Positions 32,397-40,296 of a stretch of 64,000 bases of DNA are shown here, piece after piece. This stretch comes from a virus. The number at the start of each line of letters is the position of its first letter. The first letter of the stretch is position 1. The stretch lies in IMG/VR virus record IMGVR_UViG_3300045972_000146, positions 1-64,000 of that record; one strand, 5' to 3'. A model generated the notes under the pieces. That model was not told where the DNA came from. It saw only the letters and a program-made list of their open reading frames with translations, and made no database searches. The position numbers and the translations under genes were made by a program.

Positions 32397-32930
32397 ATGA
32401 ACGAAGAAGAACTTATTATCGTATTAGACGATTACGACAAAAATCATTTCGCGGAATTAATTGATATTTACTTAGAACCTAAAAGTCGCTTTCGCATTAA
32501 AAATGATGGAACCGTAATCTTCGAAAAACATGGACCATTCATTGATTGGTTCGTTCGTTCAGAAAATCAAGTCGATTTCTTAAATTGCTTCCAAGCAATA
32601 GTTAAAGTAATGCTCGACGACAAAGTTAAAGGAAGTATACCATACATCCAGTCGCTTTGTGGCGAAGCTATGGGTGAATTGATGGCTACTAATAATAGAA
32701 AACAAGCTGTAACTAGCTTGCTATTAGCTCACCTTAATGACTCGCAACCGAATTTCAACCCAGGACGATCTCGTAACAGAGAACTAATGGATGACATTCA
32801 AATTGTCGAACAAAGCAGACGGCGCAAAGGACCAGTTAAAGTGTATTTTGGAGGCGGTGGAGACATGGCCAACTTAGCAGACTTTATTAATGAACGTAAA
32901 GCTTTGGTTATCTTCGGAAACGGAGAATAA
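32397..32930 (+). CDS. Early protein, 177 aa, strong SD
   Basis: AAAGGAGG six bases before the ATG. Begins MNEEELIIVLDDYDKNHFAE, contains FLNCFQAIVKVMLDDKVKGS and a basic stretch (RSRNRELMDDIQIVEQSRRR), then GPVKVYFGGGGDMANLADF. Unknown family; the Gly-rich segment could bind a nucleotide but no P-loop is complete. The operon ends in a repeat pair and a terminator downstream. Confidence 0.7.
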   Translation: MNEEELIIVLDDYDKNHFAELIDIYLEPKSRFRIKNDGTVIFEKHGPFIDWFVRSENQVDFLNCFQAIVKVMLDDKVKGSIPYIQSLCGEAMGELMATNNRKQAVTSLLLAHLNDSQPNFNPGRSRNRELMDDIQIVEQSRRRKGPVKVYFGGGGDMANLADFINERKALVIFGNGE

Positions 32931-32958
32931 CAAAACAAAATTTAAAAAGATATAAGTT

Positions 32959-33004
32959 GGGTAACTCCGTAATACAAATATCTGCATATGTAGGGTAACT
33001 CCGT
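32959..33004 (+). repeat. Tandem pair of GGGTAACTCCGT
   Basis: The 12-base sequence occurs at 32959-32970 and 32993-33004, 34 bases apart. The first lies within a possible AGATAT/ATATCT hairpin. A related GGTAACTCTGT occurs in long RNA II at about 30302, so the motif may be part of RNA structure. Confidence 0.55.
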
Positions 33005-33060
33005 TATTGCATAAGTAGTGCTGATTTGTGACTTAAATTAATTTATATAACCCCATACTA

Positions 33061-33091
33061 GAAAGCCTCTGTATTTACTATAGAGGCTTTC
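33061..33091 (+). terminator. Rho-independent terminator
   Basis: GAAAGCCTCT pairs with AGAGGCTTTC around GTATTTACTAT, followed by TTAGAGG. Same core as the terminator at 19624. The gap between 32931 and 33203 otherwise holds the repeat pair and no gene. Confidence 0.7.
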
Positions 33092-33203
33092 TTAGAGGGA
33101 TTATAATGCATAAAGAGAGGAATCTCAATATGATACGACGGGGAAAAGTATCAGGCTGAATAGTTATCATAAAGTCAAACCATTAAAAATCAATTTTATA
33201 TAT

Positions 33204-33632
33204 ATGAAAACAGCAAAAGAACTTATCCAAACCCGCGAATCTCTGATCAACAATATTAAAAAGAATTGGGATCGTATTCGCATTGAAAATGTGGTAGAAG
33301 CCGGACAAACACGTAATTATAATGTACAGGCTTTGTACAAATCAATTATTAATGACTCATTGGCTCTTGTCGAAGCAAAGTTAGATATTCAATTAGTGAA
33401 TATTGGATTTAAAAAACGAGAAGAAATGCCAGCAAGTTGCATTTATCCGCAAATCTACTCATTACAACAATTAAAAGAACAGAAAACGAAACTTAATCTT
33501 ATTCCAACAAAAGGAGCAGCGGTTCTAACAGCCTCATTTGTAGAAGAAGAAACTAAGGTTCTGGATTCACAGATTCTTGCACTTGAAAGCCACCTTGAAA
33601 ACCACAATAATTCGTGGGAAATCGCGGCATAA
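33204..33632 (+). CDS. Protein of the replication-proximal block, 142 aa
   Basis: Begins MKTAKELIQTRESLINNIKK; helical with a basic first part, and a second part with KREEMPASCIYPQIYSLQQL. First gene of the replication region. No family recognised. Confidence 0.6.
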   Translation: MKTAKELIQTRESLINNIKKNWDRIRIENVVEAGQTRNYNVQALYKSIINDSLALVEAKLDIQLVNIGFKKREEMPASCIYPQIYSLQQLKEQKTKLNLIPTKGAAVLTASFVEEETKVLDSQILALESHLENHNNSWEIAA

Positions 33633-33657
33633 AAACAAAACAGAAGTAACGGTGATA

Positions 33658-33712
33658 TGTTAATCAGTGACAGAAATGATTAATAATTGGGTTCAATCCC
33701 CATACTTTAACA
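33658..33712 (+). ncRNA. tRNA acceptor/T-arm-like minihelix (weak)
   Basis: TGTTAA (33658-33663) pairs with TTAACA (33707-33712); GGG-TTCAAT-CCC resembles a T-arm; TTAATCA pairs with TGATTAA between them. There is no anticodon arm. It ends immediately before the next gene's ATG at 33714. Weaker than the elements at 19188 and 23111. Confidence 0.25.
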
Positions 33713-33713
33713 A

Positions 33714-34325
33714 ATGGCAATAGCGTACCAGTTAACTAAGTACGTTTTGCAAAACAGCAGAATAAAGTTTTTTGTCGGGTTTTTAAACTGCTACCATGTA
33801 CATGGTCTAAAACCCTATCATTATTTTAAAACAATTCAAATGAGACCAATCGAAAGAATTGACAATTTCTTGAAATTAGTAGATTGGAATTGGCTTCTAT
33901 ATGAAAAATGGAAAATAGATAAGGAAGACTTAGTAGCAAAGAAAATTTGCTATATGACAAATCCTACTCTACCTGAAGTTTGGAAACAAAACCCAGACCA
34001 GCGAATAGGACAGTTGCTTATTAATTTAGGTTTAATTGACGATTCATTGGAAAGATGGGTGATAGAAGACTCAACAATTTTAATTGACCAAGGAATAGAA
34101 CCAGAAGAAGTATTATATTGGACGTCTATGTATAATGAAAACTCAGAAATATTAGAAACGCCGATTACACGAAAAGTAAGTACTTTAACTGAAGAGCATA
34201 TTATTAGAATACTGGCCTTTATGGTCGAACATGGTGGCAGAATATCGCCAGATATGCAAAAAGCATTCGATAATATGTTATTAAAATACAAAGATGTGCC
34301 AGAGGAATTGCCAATGGCTGCATAA
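33714..34325 (+). CDS. Replication-region protein, 203 aa, unknown
   Basis: Begins MAIAYQLTKYVLQNSRIKFF, aromatic and helical, with a C-terminal EHIIRILAFMVEHGGRISPD. An internal Met at 33840 (MRPIERIDNFLKLVDWNWLL) is an alternative start and gives a more ordinary protein. The N-terminal extension may not be translated. No family recognised. Confidence 0.6.
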   Translation: MAIAYQLTKYVLQNSRIKFFVGFLNCYHVHGLKPYHYFKTIQMRPIERIDNFLKLVDWNWLLYEKWKIDKEDLVAKKICYMTNPTLPEVWKQNPDQRIGQLLINLGLIDDSLERWVIEDSTILIDQGIEPEEVLYWTSMYNENSEILETPITRKVSTLTEEHIIRILAFMVEHGGRISPDMQKAFDNMLLKYKDVPEELPMAA

Positions 34326-34379
34326 TACAAATCATTTCAGATGCTATCAGAGCAATAATTTAACTTTAAAGTAAAAGAA

Positions 34380-34946
34380 ATGCTGATAGAACTAGATTTG
34401 GACGAGGCTAAACGTCTCAAAATAACGACAAATCAGTTTCTGCTAGTAAAATTCATTGTAGATGGAATAAATTTTGATGCATACCAAAGCACACTATCTA
34501 TAACCAATTCAGATATAGAGAATTTAATTAGTAAAAATATATTAACAATTGAATCTAAGTATGATGAATCAGACCTAACAAGTCTATTTGTTACTCAGGA
34601 ATTTATTGACAAGTTCAAAGCAAGGAACTTTTTTGATGAATTTTTCGATACTTATCCAATTTCCGCAACCCGTCCAGACGGAACTAAGGATTACCTACGA
34701 GGTGACATTAGTAGATGTAGGAAGACCTATGATAAAATTGTGGGAAAAAGTAAAAGTAAACATGAACATATTTTAGAGTGCTTAAAATTCGAAGTCTCAA
34801 CTAGAAGGAAAAGTGGCTCAATGTCATATATGAAAAGAATGTCAAAATGGCTATTTGCAGAAGAATGGTTATTATACGACGAATTTTTGAAAGACAAGAA
34901 AGTTCAAAATACGGCAGAAAAGATATATGGAACAGAAATCGACTAA
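34380..34946 (+). CDS. Possible helicase loader / replisome organizer
   Basis: 188 residues. N-terminal segment ITTNQFLLVKFIVDGINFDA looks like a winged-helix; the C-terminus ends in KRMSKWLFAEEWLLYDEFL, like the W-containing tail of phage replisome organizers that load DnaB. It overlaps the DnaB-like gene by 20 bases, which supports a role in the same complex. No catalytic motif, so the assignment is by context and shape. Confidence 0.45.
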   Translation: MLIELDLDEAKRLKITTNQFLLVKFIVDGINFDAYQSTLSITNSDIENLISKNILTIESKYDESDLTSLFVTQEFIDKFKARNFFDEFFDTYPISATRPDGTKDYLRGDISRCRKTYDKIVGKSKSKHEHILECLKFEVSTRRKSGSMSYMKRMSKWLFAEEWLLYDEFLKDKKVQNTAEKIYGTEID

Positions 34947-35913
34947 AGTCCTTAACTATAAACATATTTCTTCTGCCACTAACGAAATTGTTAGATATAT
35001 CAAAGACAGACGAGAAAACAAAGTACGCTCATTGAAAACGAGATGGTCTAAGTTTAATCGACTAGCAATGGGGGGAGTAGAGCCAAACAGTATTTATGCA
35101 ATAGCAGGAATATCTGGCTCGGGAAAGTCCTCTTTTGTTAATACTCTTGAAACTGATTTAATTGATTTAAATCCAGACGAAAAGATTGTAATGCTATCTT
35201 TCAGTTTTGAAATGCTTTCCTCTAGACAAGTGGGTAGGAAACTCTCCTACAAATTAAGAAAGACCACGTCTGAATTATATTCGGCCTCCGACAAGGGCCT
35301 AATCACTGAGGCGGACTTTGAAGGAGTTGAAAAAACAGCAAAACAAATTACAGACTATCCGATTTACTATGTAGATTCAGCTGGTACTGTACAGGAAATA
35401 GAGAATACAATCAAATTCTTTCAGAATACTATTGCCAAAGATAAATGGCTTGTAGTAACAATCGACCATACGCTATTAATACGCGGAAACTCAGGCGAGT
35501 CTGAAAGAGGAATTATTGTGGATTTAGAAAAAATGCTTATCGAAGCAAAGAAAATTGGCAAGACTTCGATAATACAAATCTCTCAAATGAATAGGAATTT
35601 GGAATCACCCGAGAGGCTGAACAATTCCGCCTTACATTACCCGCAACGAAGCGATTTATCGTCAAGTGATGCAGTATTCCAAGGAAGCGATTACGTAATA
35701 GTTATACACAGGCCTGAATTACTCGGCATATTGTCCTACGGGACATATAACCTCCCCGTCAAGGATTACGTATATATGCATTTTCTAAAGAACCGTGAGG
35801 GTGAATTAAGAATATTGAAATTTATCAATGATCTTAAATTCAATAATTTGAAAGAACCTGATGAAGATCAGGAAAAAGCCAAAGAACAACAACAATTCTT
35901 AGAATTAAAATAA
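34927..35913 (+). CDS. DnaB-like replicative helicase (RecA domain)
   Basis: 328 residues. Walker A is GISGSGKSS (61-69, Lys67). SFEMLSSRQVGRKLSYKL follows the DnaB SLEM element, VVTIDHTLLIRG is Walker B-like, and ISQMNRNLE with YPQRSDLSSSDAVFQGSDYV matches the H3/H4 and Arg-finger region. The N-terminal primase-interacting domain of full DnaB is missing, as in several phage helicases. It would unwind DNA 5'-3' as a hexamer at the phage fork. Confidence 0.88.
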   Translation: MEQKSTKVLNYKHISSATNEIVRYIKDRRENKVRSLKTRWSKFNRLAMGGVEPNSIYAIAGISGSGKSSFVNTLETDLIDLNPDEKIVMLSFSFEMLSSRQVGRKLSYKLRKTTSELYSASDKGLITEADFEGVEKTAKQITDYPIYYVDSAGTVQEIENTIKFFQNTIAKDKWLVVTIDHTLLIRGNSGESERGIIVDLEKMLIEAKKIGKTSIIQISQMNRNLESPERLNNSALHYPQRSDLSSSDAVFQGSDYVIVIHRPELLGILSYGTYNLPVKDYVYMHFLKNREGELRILKFINDLKFNNLKEPDEDQEKAKEQQQFLELK

Positions 35914-35914
35914 A

Positions 35915-36505
35915 ATGACTTATAATAAAAATTATAATAATAAGTTTGCGGTAAAATTACCAAGTGCAAATGTAGATCCATACGGTTACTATAAAAAAGC
36001 TATTATCGACAAATTGATCGACAAATATCCTTATTTAACAATGGCCGGTTTAGATGCACCATTCTATACTCCGTCTGGGAAACCAATTCGTAGCGTTGAA
36101 TATGCCTCTGCAGGAGATGCAATTACATTCGGAACTGCCAAATCACATGATGTTAATTGGGTGAAAAATACCAATTTCATGAACGGCGTTGTTCCTACTT
36201 ATGATATCCAAAAAGATTGGACAGAAGTAATGAGCAATATCGATGCTTTCGCAAAAGCACGCAAACCAAAACAATCATATAATCCATATACAGTACATTC
36301 TTCTTATTGTAATTGCAGTTCTTGTAATTCTAGTGAGAACTACTTCTATGTGGGCGGAAAATTAGTTGAAGTCTATGATGATTTTATCAAAGTAGGTTTA
36401 ACTATTATTCCTCGTTATACAAAACCAGCAACGTTCAAGTATTACTCAGTTTATGAGTTGGAAACAATTCATACAATTATAATTACAGTTCGTTCTTTGT
36501 TCTAA
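35915..36505 (+). CDS. Protein with Cys-rich segment, 196 aa
   Basis: Begins MTYNKNYNNKFAVKLPSANV. Middle part aromatic and polar; SSYCNCSSCNSSENYF (about residues 129-144) has three clustered Cys that could bind metal with another ligand; the end is a beta-rich domain with RYTKPATFKYYSVYEL. Codon use is of the well-expressed type. One base after the helicase. No family recognised. Confidence 0.65.
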   Translation: MTYNKNYNNKFAVKLPSANVDPYGYYKKAIIDKLIDKYPYLTMAGLDAPFYTPSGKPIRSVEYASAGDAITFGTAKSHDVNWVKNTNFMNGVVPTYDIQKDWTEVMSNIDAFAKARKPKQSYNPYTVHSSYCNCSSCNSSENYFYVGGKLVEVYDDFIKVGLTIIPRYTKPATFKYYSVYELETIHTIIITVRSLF

Positions 36506-36514
36506 TAACAATAG

Positions 36515-36581
36515 AACATGAAAGTTTCAGATCATACCATATCATATCAAATTCTACCAGAGACATAAATGCTTTCGTGTT
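36515..36581 (+). promoter_or_regulatory. Stem-closed intergenic element
   Basis: AACATGAAAG (36515-36524) pairs with CTTTCGTGTT (36572-36581) over ten bases including one G-T pair, just before the Sak4-like gene. It may be a leader structure or an attenuator. Confidence 0.35.
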
Positions 36582-36597
36582 ATAAAAAACACTTTAT

Positions 36598-37347
36598 ATG
36601 AGCATACAATTGCCTACCATTAAAAGTGTACCAAAAGCCCTCAATCCAAGATTTTTAATCTTGTTTGGGAAGCCTAAGGTCGGTAAAACAACGCTGTTAT
36701 CCACATTGGATAATTGCCTAATTGTCGACCTTGAAGGAGGCTCTGAATTCCTCGAAGCAATGGCTGTTCAAGCCAGAAGTGTATCGGATTTAGGAGAGAT
36801 TGCAAATGCGATTAAACTCAAAACAAATGAAAGCGGCCAAAAGCCTTATAAATATATTGCAATAGATAATGCTACCAGACTAGAAGACATGTGTCTTCCT
36901 TATGCGGCTAGTCTATATAGAAAGAATCCTATAGCAAAGAACTGGACTGGAACTGACGTGAGAACGTTGGATAAAGGTGCAGGTTATCTTTACTTAAGGG
37001 AAGCTGTCAAAACAGTCATTGATCAATTTCGTGGACTAACAGATAATTTTATTCTGATAGGGCATACAAAAGACACAATGATTACTAAAGACGGCGAAGA
37101 ACTTTCCGAAATGGCAATAGATTTAGTAGGAAAATTGGGCGACATAGTTTGCGGAGAGGCAGATGCAGTTGGCTACGTATACAGAAAAACAAACGAAACA
37201 ATAGTATCTTTTGAGGGCGGATTAAATTCCGTAAGAGAGGCGAGAGCTCCTCACTTAAGAGGTAAAAAAGTAGTTATTGCTGACTCCGACAAGGATAATG
37301 CTATTACTACCTATTGGGATAGAATTTACTTACCAGAAAATTATTAA
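36598..37347 (+). CDS. Sak4-like RecA-fold ATPase (AAA_24 type)
   Basis: 249 residues. FLILFGKPKVGKTTLLSTLD is Walker A (Lys30, Thr31), NCLIVDLEGGSEF follows, YKYIAIDNATRLEDM is Walker B, and FILIGHTKDTM the sensor region. This order fits the phage AAA_24 / Sak4 group that assists single-strand annealing. The SSB-like protein encoded three bases later is the usual partner of Sak4-type proteins. Confidence 0.82.
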   Translation: MSIQLPTIKSVPKALNPRFLILFGKPKVGKTTLLSTLDNCLIVDLEGGSEFLEAMAVQARSVSDLGEIANAIKLKTNESGQKPYKYIAIDNATRLEDMCLPYAASLYRKNPIAKNWTGTDVRTLDKGAGYLYLREAVKTVIDQFRGLTDNFILIGHTKDTMITKDGEELSEMAIDLVGKLGDIVCGEADAVGYVYRKTNETIVSFEGGLNSVREARAPHLRGKKVVIADSDKDNAITTYWDRIYLPENY

Positions 37348-37350
37348 GAT

Positions 37351-37950
37351 ATGATATTTAATACAAATAGTGCTTTCAACGTAGAGAAGAAAGATGTTTC
37401 ATTTTTAGGCGCCGGTATACATGAGAATGTAGAATTCGCTGGAATCAGAAACGAAAAGTCAACAAATGGAAATATGTTTATTGAGTTTAAGTTTATTAAA
37501 GACGGAGCCACATTGACTCAGACTGAATATGAACCAACAAAATTCAATGATCAGACAGATGCTGAATTTGAAGATAAGGCTAACAAACAAGTAGCCAGAA
37601 TATTACAAATAATGAGCCCTTGGTATACAAAAGAACAGTTAAGCAATTTTACTGCTGACTCTTTTGCTGTATTTGCTAAATGGGTTACTGATTTAATGAG
37701 TGCGGCCGACAAATCCATACTAGTTAGATTAAAAGTTGTTTATGGTCAAAACGGTTATACGTCTTTACCTAAATATTCTGTATATACTTTCATTGAACCA
37801 ATGTCTGTGGAAAAAAGTAAAATAGCCGAACTTAAAATCGACCAATTTACTCGCCCAGTTATAGGTGATAAAGAAGAGCATGCTAAATCGTCAGCTGATG
37901 TATTTGCCCCTAAGGCAGAGCCAGTTGTTAACAACGATCTTCCGTTCTAA
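37351..37950 (+). CDS. SSB-like single-strand DNA-binding protein
   Basis: 199 residues. The beta-rich N-terminal domain (NVEFAGIRNEKSTNGNMFIE) is OB-like; the C-terminus ends NNDLPF, closely resembling the acidic DDIPF tip through which bacterial SSBs recruit partners. Lies between the Sak4-like ATPase and the primase. No clear SSB family signature, so the assignment is by tip and context. Confidence 0.6.
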   Translation: MIFNTNSAFNVEKKDVSFLGAGIHENVEFAGIRNEKSTNGNMFIEFKFIKDGATLTQTEYEPTKFNDQTDAEFEDKANKQVARILQIMSPWYTKEQLSNFTADSFAVFAKWVTDLMSAADKSILVRLKVVYGQNGYTSLPKYSVYTFIEPMSVEKSKIAELKIDQFTRPVIGDKEEHAKSSADVFAPKAEPVVNNDLPF

Positions 37951-37963
37951 TAGTTGACAAAGT

Positions 37964-38941
37964 ATGAACTATAATACTGGTAACATACTAAATTCTAAAA
38001 GCAAGCATATTGGAAAAGAAGATATATTGAGCAAAACAACGGAGTATTCCATTTTTGCAAAATACATTGGAAATTTCAAGATTGGTCATATTTACAATAG
38101 TCCATTGAGAGAGGATAAATCCCCTTCCTTTGGAGTGTTTGTAAGCCATAAAACTGGTTCTTTGTTATACAAGGATATGGCCAGTGGAGATTGTGGAGAT
38201 GTTTTTAATTTTGTAAAGAAATACAAAAATCTATCAACATACAACGAGACATTTAAGCAGATAAGAGAAGACATGTCAATTGACTCAATTGTTGGGTCAG
38301 ATATAAAAGCGAATAGACGCTACGAGGTTAGAGAAAGCCATATCTCTGTGGTCAGAAAGCCATTTACACAAGTAGATAAGGATTTTTGGGGACAGTTCAA
38401 GATTACACAAGACACATTGAAATTATACAAGGTAGACCCTATACAAAAATACCTTATCAATGGACTAGTGAAGTCTAAATATGAAAACGATAACCCCATG
38501 TATTGTTACAAAGTATTCAACAGATTTAAGATTTACAAACCCTATGAAACCAAGCTACACAAATGGCGTGGTAACCTTAGTGCATTAGACATATTTGGAT
38601 TTGAGCAATTGCCCGAATCTGGAGACTTATTAATTATTACTAAGTCTTTAAAAGATGTCATGGTATTAAAGGAATTGGGATATGACGCCGTAGCTCCTTC
38701 GAGTGAAAGTACAATCATACCTGATGTCGTCATAGAGAATTTAAAAGCTAAATTCAAAAAAATCGTTATATTCTATGATAGAGATAAAACAGGAATGACG
38801 TTTGCAAGGCAATTGTCAAGCAAGCATAAATTCAATGCTATTTTTATCAACAAAAAATATAAAACCAAAGACATTAGTGATCTCGTGAAGAAAGCAGGAT
38901 ATGTGAAAACATTAACTATTTTTGAGCAGATGATTAATTAA
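37964..38941 (+). CDS. DnaG-like primase (TOPRIM)
   Basis: 325 residues. N-terminal IYNSPLREDKSPSFGVFVSH and DMASGDCGDVFNFVKKYKN correspond to the CHC2-type zinc domain, but the cysteine ligands are largely lost. The TOPRIM core includes GDLLIITKSLKDVMVLKELG and VIFYDRDKTGM (Asp-x-Asp with Gly). A Lys-containing ITKS version of the first TOPRIM motif is common in phage primases. It makes RNA primers for the fork together with the DnaB-like helicase. Confidence 0.82.
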   Translation: MNYNTGNILNSKSKHIGKEDILSKTTEYSIFAKYIGNFKIGHIYNSPLREDKSPSFGVFVSHKTGSLLYKDMASGDCGDVFNFVKKYKNLSTYNETFKQIREDMSIDSIVGSDIKANRRYEVRESHISVVRKPFTQVDKDFWGQFKITQDTLKLYKVDPIQKYLINGLVKSKYENDNPMYCYKVFNRFKIYKPYETKLHKWRGNLSALDIFGFEQLPESGDLLIITKSLKDVMVLKELGYDAVAPSSESTIIPDVVIENLKAKFKKIVIFYDRDKTGMTFARQLSSKHKFNAIFINKKYKTKDISDLVKKAGYVKTLTIFEQMIN

Positions 38942-38949
38942 AAACCAAA

Positions 38950-39013
38950 GGGCATAACCCTGAGGTTCGTACCGGGGTGTCCCCGATGCGATGGGAGCGA
39001 TACCCATATGCCC
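38950..39013 (+). ncRNA. Compact cloverleaf-like RNA element
   Basis: GGGCATA (38950-38956) pairs with TATGCCC (39007-39013). Inside are three hairpins: GGT-TCGT-ACC (38964-38973), GGGG-TGT-CCCC (38974-38984) and TGGG/CCCA (38992-39006). The 64-base element is far more G/C-rich than its surroundings. It lies between the primase and the MoxR operon, so it may be a leader or small RNA. Confidence 0.55.
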
Positions 39014-39072
39014 GACTAGATAGGGGCAAGAGAAAATAAGTATTATTATTAACTAACTACAAATTATATCAA

Positions 39073-40296
39073 ATGATTATCAAATCAGATAACAAAAATA
39101 CGTATTTAATTACCCCAGAAGAAACAAAACAATTCTTAGGAATTAATACAAATAAGACAATTCTTATTGACAAACAAAGTTTAGAATTTATTATCGAAGA
39201 AGCGGGACCCGGCATTTTGGCAACAAAATGGGTTGATGAAGAAATCGATGGACGTAAATTCCGAAAGGTCAAAAAAGAAATTGTATCAACGTTTGGAGAC
39301 CTACTCCTTGAAGAGTATAAATCAACAAGCAAAATTTACGAAACTTTGAGTAAAAAATTCATTAATACCTCCGGTGTTTCTGATGTATTCAAAAACGCAT
39401 TGGCCAACGACATGAATCTTGTGTTATTTGGTAAAGGCGGATTTGGTAAATCTGAAATGTGCGGTGAATTATTCGGATGTTCAGAATTGAAAGATCGTGT
39501 TTTTATTAAATCACTATCAGAAGCTACAACGGAAGAGGACCTGTTCGGAGGTATAAATGTTAAAAAGATGACAGATACTGGAGTAATCGAGTATAACTGC
39601 GAGAATTCCTTTGCAAATAAGGAAATTGTCATTTTTGAAGAAATTTTTGATGCTAATCCCCGTGTATTAGCTGCACTCAAAGATACTTTGACCTCGAAAG
39701 AGATACGAAACGGAAACCAACGATTCCCAATCAAAACCAAAATTATTATTGGTCTAACTAATAAGACTTATGATGAGGTTATTGAAGACGATTCGACAGA
39801 AGCGTTAACACAACGTTTCCCTGTTTCATACAAATTGCAATACGATATGACCAAGCTGGATACAGCAGGGTTGATATTAAACCGTTATCCAGATTTCGAT
39901 GGACGCAAGTTAGCCTCTATCCTTGATACTCTCAAGGAAATGTCAGACCTAACTCCGCGTAAAGTCCTTGAAATGTCTAAATACATTAAGGATCTGGAAA
40001 TCATTAAAACAAAGAACTATTCTGAAAAGATTACCAATAATATGATGACTCCGGTTATCAATTATTTGAAAAACAAATCAGTAATTGACTTTAATAAAAT
40101 TCTATTTGATTCGATTGTGAATGCAGGCTCAGCAATTAAGGCGGAAGACGTAAGAGATTACGACTCGTTTGTTGATACTAATCGCTGTCTTGAGATCATT
40201 AAGAATTCTAAAGTTGGCGGACTTGGCGTTTCAAATAACGTAAAAATGGAAATCGAGGAATTCTTCGGAGTTTTGAACAAAAAACTTGCTGCATAA
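39073..40296 (+). CDS. MoxR-like AAA+ ATPase
   Basis: 407 residues. Walker A FGKGGFGKSEM (Lys126, Ser127), TEEDLFGGINV, Walker B EIVIFEEIFDANPRVLAALK, sensor and Arg-finger region (IIIGLTNKTYDEV, LTQRFPVSYKL). MoxR ATPases act as chaperones with VWA partners, remodelling or inserting metal into targets. The stop overlaps the start of the VWA gene as TAATG, so the two are a translationally coupled pair. Leader TTATATCAA. The N-terminal about 100 residues are not typical. Confidence 0.85.
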   Translation: MIIKSDNKNTYLITPEETKQFLGINTNKTILIDKQSLEFIIEEAGPGILATKWVDEEIDGRKFRKVKKEIVSTFGDLLLEEYKSTSKIYETLSKKFINTSGVSDVFKNALANDMNLVLFGKGGFGKSEMCGELFGCSELKDRVFIKSLSEATTEEDLFGGINVKKMTDTGVIEYNCENSFANKEIVIFEEIFDANPRVLAALKDTLTSKEIRNGNQRFPIKTKIIIGLTNKTYDEVIEDDSTEALTQRFPVSYKLQYDMTKLDTAGLILNRYPDFDGRKLASILDTLKEMSDLTPRKVLEMSKYIKDLEIIKTKNYSEKITNNMMTPVINYLKNKSVIDFNKILFDSIVNAGSAIKAEDVRDYDSFVDTNRCLEIIKNSKVGGLGVSNNVKMEIEEFFGVLNKKLAA

